Part shown: positions 16,573 to 25,779 of the stretch, one piece after another
Layout of the letters: every line of letters starts with the position of its first letter
Numbering within the stretch: the stretch's first letter is position 1
From: Pseudomonas sp. ADAK18
Lineage (GTDB): Bacteria > Pseudomonadota > Gammaproteobacteria > Pseudomonadales > Pseudomonadaceae
Direction of reading: 5' to 3'
DNA length: 64,000 nt
Assembly (NCBI RefSeq): GCF_012935695.1
Contig: NZ_CP052859.1
Coordinates: 4,753,001-4,817,000 of the forward strand
The notes under the pieces: generated by a model
The model's input: only the letters and a program-made list of their open reading frames with translations
What the model was told of the DNA's origin: nothing
The model's database searches: none
Program-made: the position numbers and the translations under genes

Positions 16573-17651
16573 TACTGCACCTGATACCCGCGACTGCTCA
16601 GGCAGTTGCCTTGGGCCTGGCGGTAGGTTTGCACCACCGCCGGGTCGGGGGCGTAAGTGACGGTCCGTGGGTCGAAACCACTTTGTTGCACCGCCCAACG
16701 GTAGCAGTCGTACCCGTCTTGCTGCACTTGCGCCGGTGATTGGCCGTTGGCGGGATAGGCCACCACGTCATAACCATTGCCTTGGGGCGCAGGTTGCGGT
16801 GCGGGGACAGCGGTCGGCGGCTCAACCACCACGTACTGCTGGGAAGTGGCCTCGTAGGTGTAATAGGCACCGGCGGCGAGGAAAAACAGCGCGCTACCCA
16901 CCCACACTTCCCGCGCGTAATCCGGCAGGTAATGCACCCGAATCCCGTAAGGCGGCGTCACGATGACGTAGCGTGGGCCTTGAGGGCGGTACCAATAGCC
17001 GCCCGAGAAGAAATAATCCTGGCCACGATAGGGCACACGGTAGTTGCGGTCGGGGAAGCGGTCGACGATATAACCCGGACGATGTTGCGGGCCTGGGCCC
17101 CAGCCATTGCCATGCCCGTCGGGGCGGCCTGGCCAGCGGTTGTCATTGGGGTGCCCACCGTTGTAACCGGGCCGCTGGCCTGGTGCATTGCCGGCCTGCC
17201 AATGCTGATTGCCATCATTACGGCGCGGGATGTCCTGGTAGTTGCCGGGACGCGGTTCCTGGGTCTGGCGAACGGTGTCGGGGCGGCCCTGGATCGGCAA
17301 GTTGTTAGCCGGCCGGGGCTGCTCGCTACCTTGGGGGCGCCCTTGCCACTGACCGCCGCCATTCTGGCCACCGCGATCAACATGCTGATTCTGCGGGCGC
17401 GGCTGATTGTTTTCGAAATGCTGATTCTGTGGACGGGGCTGGTTGTTCTCGGGACGAGGAGCCTCCGGGCGCGGTTGGTTATTTTGTGGCCGTGGCTGAT
17501 TGTTGCCACCTGGTCGCCCGCCTTCCGGCCCCCGCTCATGTTGGCCACCGCCCTCAGAGCGTTGTCCGTTATCTCGTTCGTCGGCCATGACCTGCGTGCC
17601 AACGGTCACCATCAGCAAACCAACACCTGCCAAACGCCAGATGCGCTTCAT
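16569..17651 (-). CDS. DUF6515 family exported protein with PRP/NQ repeats
   Basis: A 360-residue secreted protein. A signal peptide (RIWRLAGVGLLMVTVGTQVMA) precedes some 150 residues of low-complexity sequence with repeated NNQPRPQ and NNQPRPE units, rich in Gln, Asn, Pro, Arg and Gly. The conserved C-terminal half has a YRVPYRGQDYFFSGGYWYRPQGPRY block, a hydrophobic stretch at VWVGSALFFLAAGAYYTYEA, and a final YDCYRWAVQQSGFDP cysteine segment typical of DUF6515. It is probably an envelope protein. Function is unknown. Confidence 0.8.
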   Translation of the reverse strand: MKRIWRLAGVGLLMVTVGTQVMADERDNGQRSEGGGQHERGPEGGRPGGNNQPRPQNNQPRPEAPRPENNQPRPQNQHFENNQPRPQNQHVDRGGQNGGGQWQGRPQGSEQPRPANNLPIQGRPDTVRQTQEPRPGNYQDIPRRNDGNQHWQAGNAPGQRPGYNGGHPNDNRWPGRPDGHGNGWGPGPQHRPGYIVDRFPDRNYRVPYRGQDYFFSGGYWYRPQGPRYVIVTPPYGIRVHYLPDYAREVWVGSALFFLAAGAYYTYEATSQQYVVVEPPTAVPAPQPAPQGNGYDVVAYPANGQSPAQVQQDGYDCYRWAVQQSGFDPRTVTYAPDPAVVQTYRQAQGNCLSSRGYQVQY

Positions 17652-17750
17652 GCTCTTCCTCACTGCGGATTAGGGCCTATACATGAGACTGGAAAACAGG
17701 GGCCCGGTTCTGCAACAGGTTATCAGTCACGAGAACAATTTTCGCAGGCA

Positions 17751-17781
17751 ATAAAAAGGGGCGACCCGTCGGTCGCCCCTT
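17751..17781 (-). terminator. Rho-independent terminator
   Basis: A perfect 11-base-pair stem aaggggcgacc / ggtcgcccctt with a four-base loop. On the minus strand it is followed by ttttta, so it ends a transcript that comes from the right. It lies about 100 bases before the DUF6515 start, so the ended transcript is not DUF6515. Confidence 0.75.
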
Positions 17782-17960
17782 GAGAATTTCGTCCTGGCTC
17801 AACGCTTTTGACGTTGGCTCACCTCACGCCGTCTTGTGGACAGTGTGCAGCCCGGGGGCCGGCGCAACCCGGTGGGGTTGGCGGGCCGCAGCCGGCCTGT
17901 TGGGCGGGCTGCAGTGGACTCTATGTCCGGGCAGTGATTCTGTTGGTAATCATAGGCGTG
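17782..17960 (-). ncRNA. Possible structured small RNA ended by the terminator at 17751
   Basis: No convincing gene lies between the DUF6515 start and the Lrp gene. The stretch can fold: tgcagcccg (17846-17854) pairs perfectly with cgggctgca (17905-17913), and inside it aaccc (17866-17870) pairs with gggtt (17875-17879). Read on the minus strand it runs straight into the terminator. A ten-codon frame beginning MITNRI also lies on this strand. A small RNA or short leader transcript is possible; no known class is recognised. Confidence 0.3.
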
Positions 17961-17984
17961 AGGTGCCGACAGATGATTGCGAAG

Positions 17985-18013
17985 ATTGCGTCAATAAACA
18001 GTGCTTGCGCAAT
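17985..18013. promoter_or_regulatory. Candidate Lrp-type operator
   Basis: Inverted repeat attgcg (17985-17990) and cgcaat (18008-18013) separated by 17 bases, about 55 bases before the start of an Lrp/AsnC-type gene. A second direct ttgcg copy lies just to the left. Spacing and position fit an autoregulatory site; binding is inferred. Confidence 0.35.
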
Positions 18014-18066
18014 TTTTAACCCTGGATAGATAATTCGCAGCAATAGTTACGACAAAGGCCAGCCCC

Positions 18067-18546
18067 ATGAGCAAACTTGACCGATACGACCTGAGTATTT
18101 TGGCGGAATTACAGCGTGACGCGAGGATCTCCAACCAGGAGTTGGCCGAGCGAATCGGCCTGTCGCCGTCACCCTGCTCGCGCCGGGTCAAGCAACTGGA
18201 AGACGACGGCTACATCGCGCGCCAGGTGGCGTTGCTGGACCGCAAGATGCTCGGCCTGAGCCTGACGGCCTACGTGCTGATCGGCATGGACCGACACACC
18301 CCCGAGCGCTTCGAGAACTTCGAAGCGGCCATTCGCACCTTGCCGCAAGTGCTGGAATGCAGCCTGGTGACCGGAATGGACGCTGACTATCAGTTGAAAG
18401 TGGTGGTGCCGGATATGGATCACTATCAGAAACTGCTGCTGGGGCATCTGACCCGCATCGAAGGTGTCACCAGCGTGCGCTCCAGTTTTGTGCTGAACCA
18501 GGTACTCAACAGTACCGAGTTGCCGCTGACGCACCTGCGCACCTGA
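18067..18546 (+). CDS. Lrp/AsnC family transcriptional regulator
   Basis: A 159-residue Lrp-type regulator. The N-terminal helix-turn-helix is DRYDLSILAELQRDARISNQ through IGLSPSPCSRRVKQLEDDGYI (residues about 4-48), and the C-terminal ligand domain has the turn LVTGMDADYQLKVVVPDMD. It resembles the global-type Lrp subgroup in the SPSPCSRRVKQLE recognition helix. No amino-acid gene is adjacent: the divergent side holds only the structured stretch described separately. Its targets and effector are unknown. Confidence 0.9.
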   Translation: MSKLDRYDLSILAELQRDARISNQELAERIGLSPSPCSRRVKQLEDDGYIARQVALLDRKMLGLSLTAYVLIGMDRHTPERFENFEAAIRTLPQVLECSLVTGMDADYQLKVVVPDMDHYQKLLLGHLTRIEGVTSVRSSFVLNQVLNSTELPLTHLRT

Positions 18547-18562
18547 GGCCGCCGCCGAACTG

Positions 18563-18669
18563 ATGTGGGAGCGGCGGTGCGACGATTCGACTTGCTCGCG
18601 AATGCGGTATGTCAGCCAATACATTTGGTGACTGACACTCAGCTTTCGCGAGCAAGCCCGCTCCCACAT
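18563..18669. repeat. REPIN with an extended left REP
   Basis: The right copy is a normal REP (gcgagcaagcccgctcccac). In the left copy the normal short link between gagc and cttgctcgcg is replaced by ggcggtgcgacgattcga, so this half is longer. The same longer form recurs at 29336-29371. Confidence 0.85.
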
Positions 18670-18778
18670 TTTGATCGTGCTTCAACAATAGGCTCGCATG
18701 CGACTGACCGACGCAGGTCAATATCCAGCTGATTGCCCTGTCGTATACTTTGCACCCCGCCCCTGCCGGAACAGCCCA

Positions 18779-18997
18779 ATGAACTCCATTGATCCCGCCG
18801 TATTTGAAGAATGGATGATGACCGGCCTGGTCACGATCCTGATCATTTTCATGGGCTTTATCGTCTGGGACCTGGCGAAGAAATCCAAGGCCGGGCGCTT
18901 TGGTTCCTTCATCCTGTTCTTCGTGCTGGGCCTGGGTATAGCGGCGTTCATCATCAAGAGCGTGGTGATCGGCCTTATCGAGTCCGGCGCCTTATAA
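18779..18997 (+). CDS. DUF2788 membrane protein
   Basis: A 72-residue protein with two membrane segments ([18 protein letters not shown] and [24 protein letters not shown]) joined by a basic loop KKSKAGRFG. Size and layout match DUF2788, a small inner-membrane family of unknown role. The start at 18779 ([12 protein letters not shown]) is the family N-terminus. It converges with the pseudouridine synthase and overlaps its end by six bases. Confidence 0.82.
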   Translation: MNSIDPAVFEEWMMTGLVTILIIFMGFIVWDLAKKSKAGRFGSFILFFVLGLGIAAFIIKSVVIGLIESGAL

Positions 18998-19630
18998 GCG
19001 CGCCGGCACTTCTTTCCACTGGCCTTGATCCAGGCCATCGATCGACCAGTCACCAATGCGCACCCGCACCAGGCGCAAGGTCGGCAAACCGACAGCGGCT
19101 GTCATGCGTCGTACCTGACGGTTGCGCCCCTCGCGAATCACCAGTTCCAACCAATGAGTCGGCACGCTCTTGCGAAAACGCACCGGAGGATCGCGCGGCC
19201 ACAGTTGCGGCTCATCTAACTGCCGCGCTTCAGCGGGCAGGGTCATGCCGTCGTTGAGCTCAACGCCATCACGCAGGCGTTGCAGTTGTTCCTCGGTCGG
19301 TTCGCCTTCTACCTGCACCCAATAGGTTTTCGCCAGCTTGTGCTTGGGGTCGGCAATCCGCGCCTGCAACTGGCCGTCATTGGTCAGCAACAATAGGCCT
19401 TCACTGTCACGGTCCAGCCGGCCAGCAGGATAGATACCGGGGATATCGATGAAATCCTTGAGAGTCGCCCGCCCTTCGCCGTCGCTGAACTGGGTCAGCA
19501 CATCGAACGGTTTATTGAACAGGATCAACTTCGGCTCAGCCGGTGGCGCCTTGGCCACACGGCGCGGGGCTGACGAGGTTTGTGGACTTTTCACACTGGG
19601 GCGGCGGGAAATGGGACGGGCAGGACGGGA
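18992..19630 (-). CDS. rluE: 23S rRNA pseudouridine synthase RluE
   Basis: A 212-residue RsuA-family pseudouridine synthase. The catalytic aspartate lies in [18 protein letters not shown], and the start of the domain [16 protein letters not shown] and the end [23 protein letters not shown] fit RluE, which modifies U2457 in the peptidyl-transferase region of 23S rRNA. An N-terminal basic, proline-rich extension of about 35 residues precedes the domain. The start at 19630 is preferred because the longer frame adds nothing family-like. Confidence 0.9.
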   Translation of the reverse strand, partial: SRPARPISRRPSVKSPQTSSAPRRVAKAPPAEPKLILFNKPFDVLTQFSDGEGRATLKDFIDIPGIYPAGRLDRDSEGLLLLTNDGQLQARIADPKHKLAKTYWVQVEGEPTEEQLQRLRDGVELNDGMTLPAEARQLDEPQLWPRDPPVRFRKSVPTHWLELVIREGRNRQVRRMTAAVGLPTLRLVRVRIGDWSIDGLDQGQWKEVPARL

Positions 19631-19704
19631 CATGGCAAAGGAACATCTAACGGTCAGGACCGACAATGCTAGTGGCCTGACCGTTAAATAACCATCCCAA
19701 CCGC

Positions 19705-21177
19705 TTAGCGGAACGGCGGCTCGTCGAAGCTGCGCAGTTTGCGCGAGTGCAGCGAATTGAGTTCGGTGCGCAATAAATCCACCGCCTCGATACCGATCTT
19801 CAAGTGCTGGCTGACCGCACGCTCGTAAAAGGCGTTGGCTGAACCCGGCAATTTGATCTCACTGTGCAACGGCTTGTCGGAGACACACAGCAAGGTGCCG
19901 TAAGGCACGCGCAAACGGTAGCCTTGCGCAGCAATGGTGCCGCTTTCCATGTCCACCGCCACGGCGCGGGACAGGTTGATCAGCGGGCGCTCCTGGGCCC
20001 AGCGCAGCTCCCAGTTACGGTCGTCATAGGTCAGCACGGTGCCGGTGCGCAGGCGTTTCTTGAGTTCTTCGCCCTTCTCGCCGGTGACATTGGCCGCCGC
20101 TTGCTGCAAGGCCATCTGCACTTCGGCCAGGGCCGGGATCGGAATGTTCGGCGGCACTACCCGGTCAAGAATCCCGTCGCGACGCATGTAGGCGTGGGCC
20201 AGGACGTAATCGCCGATGGTCTGGGATTGGCGCAGGCCGCCGCAGTGGCCAATCATCAGCCAGCAATGTGGGCGCAGCACGGCCAAGTGGTCAGTGATGT
20301 TCTTGGCATTGGAGGGGCCGACGCCGATATTCACCAGGGTTACGCCATGACCATCGCTGGCCTGCAAATGGTAGGCCGGCATCTGGTAACGGTGCCAGAC
20401 CACGCCGGCGGCAATGGCAGACGCTTCGCCATGGTCCATACCTTTATCGATGATCACATTGCCTGGCAGCACCATGCGGATGAAACGCGGGTCGCTGCGC
20501 AACTGCTCCAGACCGTGGACGATGAACTGGTCGACATAACGGTGGTAGTTGGTCAGCAGGATCCACGGCTGCACATGGCGCCAGTCGCTGCCGGTGTAGT
20601 GCACCAAGCGGCGCAGGGAGAAATCGACGCGGGCTGCATCGAACAGCGCTAGGGGCAGCGGGTCGGTGTTTTCCCAGTCGTACAGGCCATCGGCGATACC
20701 ATCGGTTGCGGCCGACAGGTCGGTACTCGGAAAGACGCGCGCCAGGGTCGCGGCGGTGACGCCGGAACCGGCCAATTCGTCGCCCTGCTCTACCACGTAC
20801 GGGTACGGAATATTCTGCTGGCTGACGCCCACTTCCACCGTCACGGTGAAGTCGTGCATCAGCGGCACCAACTGCTCCAGCAGGTATTTGCGGAAGGCTG
20901 ACGGGTGGGTGACGGTGACACTGTAAGTGCCTGGCAACTGGACCTTGGCGTAGGCCCGGGTGGTCTGTGGGACTTCGCCCTGGACCAGGTAGGTCAGGCG
21001 CAGTTCCGGGTAACGAAACAGCGCTCGCTGTTCGGCGTCGGGCTCAACGCGGTCTTTGAGGTAACGCTTGAGGGCCTGATTGAGCGCGCCAGTAGCACGC
21101 TCATGCAGAGCCGCCAGCCGATCCACGGCCTCTTCAGCGGTTTGAACAACAACAAAAGCTTCGGTCACGGTAAGCAT
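19705..21177 (-). CDS. amn: AMP nucleosidase
   Basis: A 490-residue enzyme that splits AMP into adenine and ribose 5-phosphate and so controls adenylate levels. The N-terminal regulatory domain includes [13 protein letters not shown] and [18 protein letters not shown]; the C-terminal phosphorylase-like domain has [29 protein letters not shown] and [28 protein letters not shown]. Length is close to E. coli Amn. Two starts are possible: 21177 with an AGG close by, or 21204 with an AGG about five bases away; the difference is nine residues. Confidence 0.92.
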   Translation of the reverse strand: MLTVTEAFVVVQTAEEAVDRLAALHERATGALNQALKRYLKDRVEPDAEQRALFRYPELRLTYLVQGEVPQTTRAYAKVQLPGTYSVTVTHPSAFRKYLLEQLVPLMHDFTVTVEVGVSQQNIPYPYVVEQGDELAGSGVTAATLARVFPSTDLSAATDGIADGLYDWENTDPLPLALFDAARVDFSLRRLVHYTGSDWRHVQPWILLTNYHRYVDQFIVHGLEQLRSDPRFIRMVLPGNVIIDKGMDHGEASAIAAGVVWHRYQMPAYHLQASDGHGVTLVNIGVGPSNAKNITDHLAVLRPHCWLMIGHCGGLRQSQTIGDYVLAHAYMRRDGILDRVVPPNIPIPALAEVQMALQQAAANVTGEKGEELKKRLRTGTVLTYDDRNWELRWAQERPLINLSRAVAVDMESGTIAAQGYRLRVPYGTLLCVSDKPLHSEIKLPGSANAFYERAVSQHLKIGIEAVDLLRTELNSLHSRKLRSFDEPPFR

Positions 21178-21270
21178 CCTGTGTTCTGACTTGCAGGCCT
21201 TCATCTTGCCTGTATCGCTGCTTCACTGGAACACTGAATTGGAATCCCCCCGCAAGAAGGGCACGACCCC

Positions 21271-21359
21271 TGTGGGAGCCGGGCTTGCCCGCGATGCAGG
21301 AGGCGCGGTTTATCAGTGAACCCGAGGCGATGCTATCGCGGGCAAGCCCGCTCCCACAT
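21271..21359. repeat. REPIN (paired REP, heads inward)
   Basis: Left copy tgtgggagccgggcttgccc, right copy gggcaagcccgctcccac, about 45 bases apart, in the gap between the AMP nucleosidase and acyl-CoA dehydrogenase genes. Confidence 0.88.
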
Positions 21360-21374
21360 TTTGACCGAGTTCGG

Positions 21375-23027
21375 TCAGAACCCTTGCGGTGTGGACCGAG
21401 CGACAATGGCCTCCACATCGACACCTCGCGGCAAGGTGCCATACGCCCGCCCTGATGACTCACCCAACCGGCTGGCAATAAACCCATCACTGACGCTGCT
21501 ATTGCCCGCCTCTAGTAGCAACTTGGCCTGCAAGGCCAACGCAATATCCTCGGTAAGTTGCCGAGCGCGGTATTGAATATCCTGAGTGTCCATGAACGCT
21601 GACTTGAGCTGTTCAATATGTCGGGCCAGGTGCTTGTCACCATGACCATCGCCCAACTCGACAAACAACGCCTCCAGCACGCCGGGCTCTTTCGACAGCG
21701 CCCGCAGCACATCCAGACACTGCACGTTGCCGGAACCTTCCCACGTCGAATTGACCGGTGCCTCACGGTACAGTCGCGGCAGGATACTGTCCTCGACATA
21801 CCCGGCACCGCCCATACACTCAGCCGCCTCGTTGATCATCGCCGGCGCGCGTTTGCAGATCCAATACTTGCCCACCGCCGTCATCAGCCGGGCGAATTTG
21901 GCTTCCTGTTCATTATCGAGATGGTCCAGCGCCCGGCCCATGCGCATGCTCAAGGCCAGCGCCGCTTCGCTTTCCAGGGCCAGGTCGGCCAGCACGTTTT
22001 GCATCAGCGGCTGCTCGCTGAGTACCCGACCGCCCACCAAACGATGAGCACAGTGATGGCTGGCCTGAGTCAGCGCCTGACGCATCAACGAACTGGAGCC
22101 CACCATGCAATCGAAGCGGGTCATGGCGACCATTTCAATGATGGTCGGTACGCCGCGCCCTTCTTCTCCGATCATCCAGGCCAGGGCTCCGCGAAATTCC
22201 ACTTCACTGGACGCGTTGGAGCAGTTGCCGAGTTTGTTTTTCAGACGCTGGATATAGAACTGGTTACGGGTGTCATCCGGACGGTGCCGGGGCAGTAGGA
22301 AACACGTCAGGCCCTTGTCGGTCTGAGCCAGGGTCAGGAAGGCGTCGCACATAGGCGCCGAGCAGAACCACTTGTGGCCCACCAGCTCATAGGGCTGGCC
22401 CGGGCCGCCGGCGCCCACCGGGTAAGCCCGGGTGGTGTTGGCGCGCACGTCGGTGCCGCCCTGTTTCTCGGTCATGGCCATGCCGATGGTGGCGCCGGCC
22501 TTGTGGGCGATACCGACGTTACGCGGGTCGTATTCGGTGTTGAGGATTTTCGGCAACCAGACGTCGGCCAGGTCCGGTTGCAAGCGCAGGGCTGGAACAC
22601 AGGCAAAGGTCATGGTCAGCGGGCAGCCGGTGCCGGCTTCGGCCTGACTGTGCAAGTAGGTCATGGCCGCGCGAGCGACATGCGCGCCAGGTTGCGGGTG
22701 GGCCCAGGGCAGCGACGGCAAGCCATGTTCGATGGCCGTACGCATCAGCTCATGATAAGCAGGATGAAACTCCACCTGGTCAATACGATGGCCATAGCGG
22801 TCATGGCTGTTGAACACTGGCTTGTTCTCATTAGCCAGGAACCCGGCCGCCATCAACGGCCCTCCCGCCAGCGCACCATAGGCATCGATCCGTTCCTGGG
22901 CCCAACCGGCACCGAAACGGCGGGACCAGTCTTGCAGGGGCAAATCGATGCGGTACAGGTTGGTGCCGTCCAGGGACGGCGGCTGGTTGGTGACGTCGTG
23001 GGTTTCGGCGAACTGGTGCAGATTCAT
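21375..23027 (-). CDS. AidB-like acyl-CoA dehydrogenase
   Basis: A 550-residue flavoprotein close to E. coli AidB in length and sequence. It shows GMAMTEKQGGTDVRANTTRA (FAD and active-site region, about residues 180-200), LVGHKWFCSAPMCDAF, KLGNCSNASSEVEF, MTRFDCMVGSSSLMRQAL, and MGGAGYVEDSILPRLYREAPVNSTWEGSGN, where a glutamate lies in the catalytic position. AidB proteins bind DNA and are linked to alkylation stress, though their dehydrogenase substrate is unclear. No ada or alkylation operon lies beside it. Confidence 0.87.
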   Translation of the reverse strand: MNLHQFAETHDVTNQPPSLDGTNLYRIDLPLQDWSRRFGAGWAQERIDAYGALAGGPLMAAGFLANENKPVFNSHDRYGHRIDQVEFHPAYHELMRTAIEHGLPSLPWAHPQPGAHVARAAMTYLHSQAEAGTGCPLTMTFACVPALRLQPDLADVWLPKILNTEYDPRNVGIAHKAGATIGMAMTEKQGGTDVRANTTRAYPVGAGGPGQPYELVGHKWFCSAPMCDAFLTLAQTDKGLTCFLLPRHRPDDTRNQFYIQRLKNKLGNCSNASSEVEFRGALAWMIGEEGRGVPTIIEMVAMTRFDCMVGSSSLMRQALTQASHHCAHRLVGGRVLSEQPLMQNVLADLALESEAALALSMRMGRALDHLDNEQEAKFARLMTAVGKYWICKRAPAMINEAAECMGGAGYVEDSILPRLYREAPVNSTWEGSGNVQCLDVLRALSKEPGVLEALFVELGDGHGDKHLARHIEQLKSAFMDTQDIQYRARQLTEDIALALQAKLLLEAGNSSVSDGFIASRLGESSGRAYGTLPRGVDVEAIVARSTPQGF

Positions 23028-23116
23028 GACGGGCCTCCTGAAAAAGTGGCCTCGTTGCCTGAAGCCTGAATTTCAGTTAAGCACCGTCGCCGGCGTTAAA
23101 AAAGTGGCATAAGCGC

Positions 23117-25495
23117 CTAACTGTCGGCGCTTTCGCCCTCAACTGCAGACGACAGCCGACGTTCCAATACCGCTTGCAAGGCTTCAAACCGTACCGGCTT
23201 AACCAACCGGTCAGTGATGCCAACGCCATGGCAGTGTTCACGCTCGGGACTTTGCAGCGAAGTGCTCAAGGTAATCACCGGCAGCTCACCGCATCCCGGC
23301 AACGCGCGGATCTGGCAACACAGGGAAAACCCGCCCTCCGGTACATCCAGCAGCACGGCATCGAAGGTGCCGTCCTGCAACAACGCCAACGCCGCCGGCC
23401 CGTTGTCGACCGTCTTCACTCGGTAGCCGAGCTTGAGCAGCATGCCACGCACCACCAACTGCGCCACGCTGTTGTCGTCCACCAGCAACACCGTGCAGTC
23501 CTGAGGCGCACGCGGGGGGTCGGACACACGACAAGGTGCTGAAGGCTCGACCGGAACCGGGCTGACCTCCAGTTCTAATTGGAAGCGGCTGCCCCGGCGA
23601 GGTTCGGAGTGATGGGTCAAGCGCCCACCCAATAGCTCGATCAGTTGCCGGCAGATCGCCAGGCCGATGCCCAAGCCGCCGTATTCGCGGGTCATGGAGC
23701 CATCGAGCTGGAAAAAGCGCTGATACAGAGTCGCTTCGTCCAGGTAGGCGAAGCCGATACCAGTGTCGGTGACAATAAAAGTCAGGCGCAGGTGGCTGTC
23801 CGCGGTAATCAGCCCGACCACCCGCACCCGCACAGTCCCTTCCCGGGTGAACTTGAAGGCGTTGTCCAGCAGGCATTCCAGGCACTGCACCAACTTGTCC
23901 GCGTCGCCCTCCACGCGATCGGGCAACTCGTCTGCGACATCAATGGAAAATTCCAGCCCCTTGCTCTGGGCATTGGCCAAAAACCGCTGACGCAAGGTGT
24001 CGAGCAAGCCCCGCAAGCTGAACACCTGGGACTGAGCATGGAGGCGACCGGCCTGCAGCTCAGTCAGGGTGAGGATGCCGTTGACCATGCGCATCATGTC
24101 TCGCGCCGAACCTGCGGCAGTTTGCTGGTACTGCGCCAACTCTCCGTCCAGCGGCTCGGTCTGCATCAGTTCCAGCGAGCCGATCACACCATTCATCGGC
24201 GTGCGCAGTTCGTGGGTCAAGGTGGCGAGAAACTCGTCCTTCAACTGGTTGCTGCGGGCCAGTTGCTGGTTGAGCGCTTCGAGCTTCTGGCTGGCATCGA
24301 GCAGGATTTGCGCTTGCTGCTCGCGCATCGAGTTAATGCGGTCCGCCAAGGCCAGGGATAGCAACGCGACTTCCAGGGCTGAGCCGATCTGGCTGGCGTA
24401 CATGGTCAGAAACACATTTGGCAGGTACCCCAGCACCATCAACGTATTGACCACCCCGCCAACCAGGAACGCCGACCAGGCGATGATGAAGTAACGCGCC
24501 ATTCGCTGGCCGCAGTACCAGGCCTTGATGGCCGCGACAAAGATCGTCACGGTAAAGATCAGCGCCAGGCCAGTGGCCAGCCGCAACGCCAAGGCGTAGC
24601 TGGTCAGCAATGCCAACACCATCACCCCCGCGCCACACGCCGCCAGCCCCACCAGCAGCCGGTTGAGCCAGCGACTGTAAAGCGCGGTATGCAGGAAGCT
24701 GCGAGCGAACAGACTGCCAAAGAGCGCAGCCGAACCAATCAGAAAGGGAACCGCAGCATTGGCCCACCATGGACTGTTGGGCCAGAAATACTGCACGGCG
24801 ACGCCGTTTACCGACAGTTGGTACAAGCCGAACGAGGCGATGTAGAGGATGTAATAGAGGTAACTGGTATCGCGCACGCTGAGGTAGATAAACAGGTTGT
24901 AGATCAGCATCCCCAGCAATACGCCGTAGATCACGCCCAACACATATAAGCGCAGCGGTTGCTGCTCCAGGTACGCGGTACTCGACCAGAGAGTCAACGG
25001 CGCCTGGATCGAGCCCTGGCTTTGCAGGCGCAGGTACAGGGTTTCCTGCTGATCGGGGGCAAACTCCAGCTTGAACAGATAGTTGCTCTGGCGAATCTCA
25101 CGGCTGGAAAAAGGCATCGCGCTGCCCGTGCGAGCGGCCAGACGATAACCACCCGCGCCATCGGTTTGATACAGATCCAGGTGATTCAGCGGCGGATAGG
25201 CCAACTCCAGCAGCCAGGTGCGTGGCGCGTGAGGACTCTTGGGGAGGTAATGCAGGTTGACCTTGAGCCAGAACACCGAGCGCGAATAGCCGGCATTGAG
25301 GGTGGCTTTGTCATGGGGTTTGAATCGGTCGGCGTTGCCTTGGGAACTGACATCCTTGATGTCGAGGTTGCCACTCGGGTCTTCGAGCACTTGCATCACC
25401 TGGCCCAACGGCAGGCTTCGGGTGGTGTCTGTGAACTCGACTGCGCCGGCCAGCATCGGCAGCCCGCACCACAGTAACATCAGCAAATAGCGCAT
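23117..25495 (-). CDS. 7TM hybrid sensor histidine kinase/response regulator
   Basis: A 792-residue sensor. A signal peptide is followed by a periplasmic 7TMR-DISMED2 domain (residues about 30-165), seven membrane helices of the 7TMR-DISM type (about 180-375), a coiled coil, a HisKA domain with the phosphorylated histidine in TLTHELRTPMNG, an ATPase domain with DNAFKFT and GGLGIGLAICRQL, and a C-terminal receiver with VLLVDDNS, the aspartate in VLLDV and the lysine in VKPV. The receiver has no attached output domain, so a separate phosphotransfer protein or regulator is expected. The extracellular ligand is unknown; DISMED2 domains resemble carbohydrate-binding folds. Confidence 0.9.
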   Translation of the reverse strand: MRYLLMLLWCGLPMLAGAVEFTDTTRSLPLGQVMQVLEDPSGNLDIKDVSSQGNADRFKPHDKATLNAGYSRSVFWLKVNLHYLPKSPHAPRTWLLELAYPPLNHLDLYQTDGAGGYRLAARTGSAMPFSSREIRQSNYLFKLEFAPDQQETLYLRLQSQGSIQAPLTLWSSTAYLEQQPLRLYVLGVIYGVLLGMLIYNLFIYLSVRDTSYLYYILYIASFGLYQLSVNGVAVQYFWPNSPWWANAAVPFLIGSAALFGSLFARSFLHTALYSRWLNRLLVGLAACGAGVMVLALLTSYALALRLATGLALIFTVTIFVAAIKAWYCGQRMARYFIIAWSAFLVGGVVNTLMVLGYLPNVFLTMYASQIGSALEVALLSLALADRINSMREQQAQILLDASQKLEALNQQLARSNQLKDEFLATLTHELRTPMNGVIGSLELMQTEPLDGELAQYQQTAAGSARDMMRMVNGILTLTELQAGRLHAQSQVFSLRGLLDTLRQRFLANAQSKGLEFSIDVADELPDRVEGDADKLVQCLECLLDNAFKFTREGTVRVRVVGLITADSHLRLTFIVTDTGIGFAYLDEATLYQRFFQLDGSMTREYGGLGIGLAICRQLIELLGGRLTHHSEPRRGSRFQLELEVSPVPVEPSAPCRVSDPPRAPQDCTVLLVDDNSVAQLVVRGMLLKLGYRVKTVDNGPAALALLQDGTFDAVLLDVPEGGFSLCCQIRALPGCGELPVITLSTSLQSPEREHCHGVGITDRLVKPVRFEALQAVLERRLSSAVEGESADS

Positions 25496-25779
25496 AGAGC
25501 CCCAGCGTGGCCTGTCCGGTTCTGTCAAAAGCCCCCATTCCTTTTGAGAAGACGTATACCGGCATTACAGTTATTGTTTGAAACCACTCTAGCATAGCCG
25601 GTAAAGGCCAATGGACACCATTGAAATTAAAATTTGAAAGGCTCTAGGACGGGCGTTCCATAACGTTTCCCGCCAGTTTTTGATGACTTCCCAGGACCGC
25701 CCACACGCCTTTTCGGCAGTGAAATTCAACCCGCGCCCAACAGCCACGCAAAAAGCGTTTGGTGGTAAGCTCGCGCACC

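Noticed and set aside
16740-17783. A 347-codon frame on the plus strand opposite the DUF6515 gene
   Set aside because: A result of the repeat-rich DUF6515 sequence on the other strand; the DUF6515 frame has a signal peptide and family end, this one does not.
17780-18029. Two overlapping plus-strand small frames (73 and 79 codons) in the structured stretch
   Set aside because: No ribosome-binding site, unusual cysteine and tryptophan content, and they arise from the GC-rich palindromes.
25610-25636. An eight-codon frame (ATG at 25610) with an aagg before it
   Set aside because: Too short to judge; no repeated amino-acid codons or attenuator-like hairpins that would mark a leader peptide.
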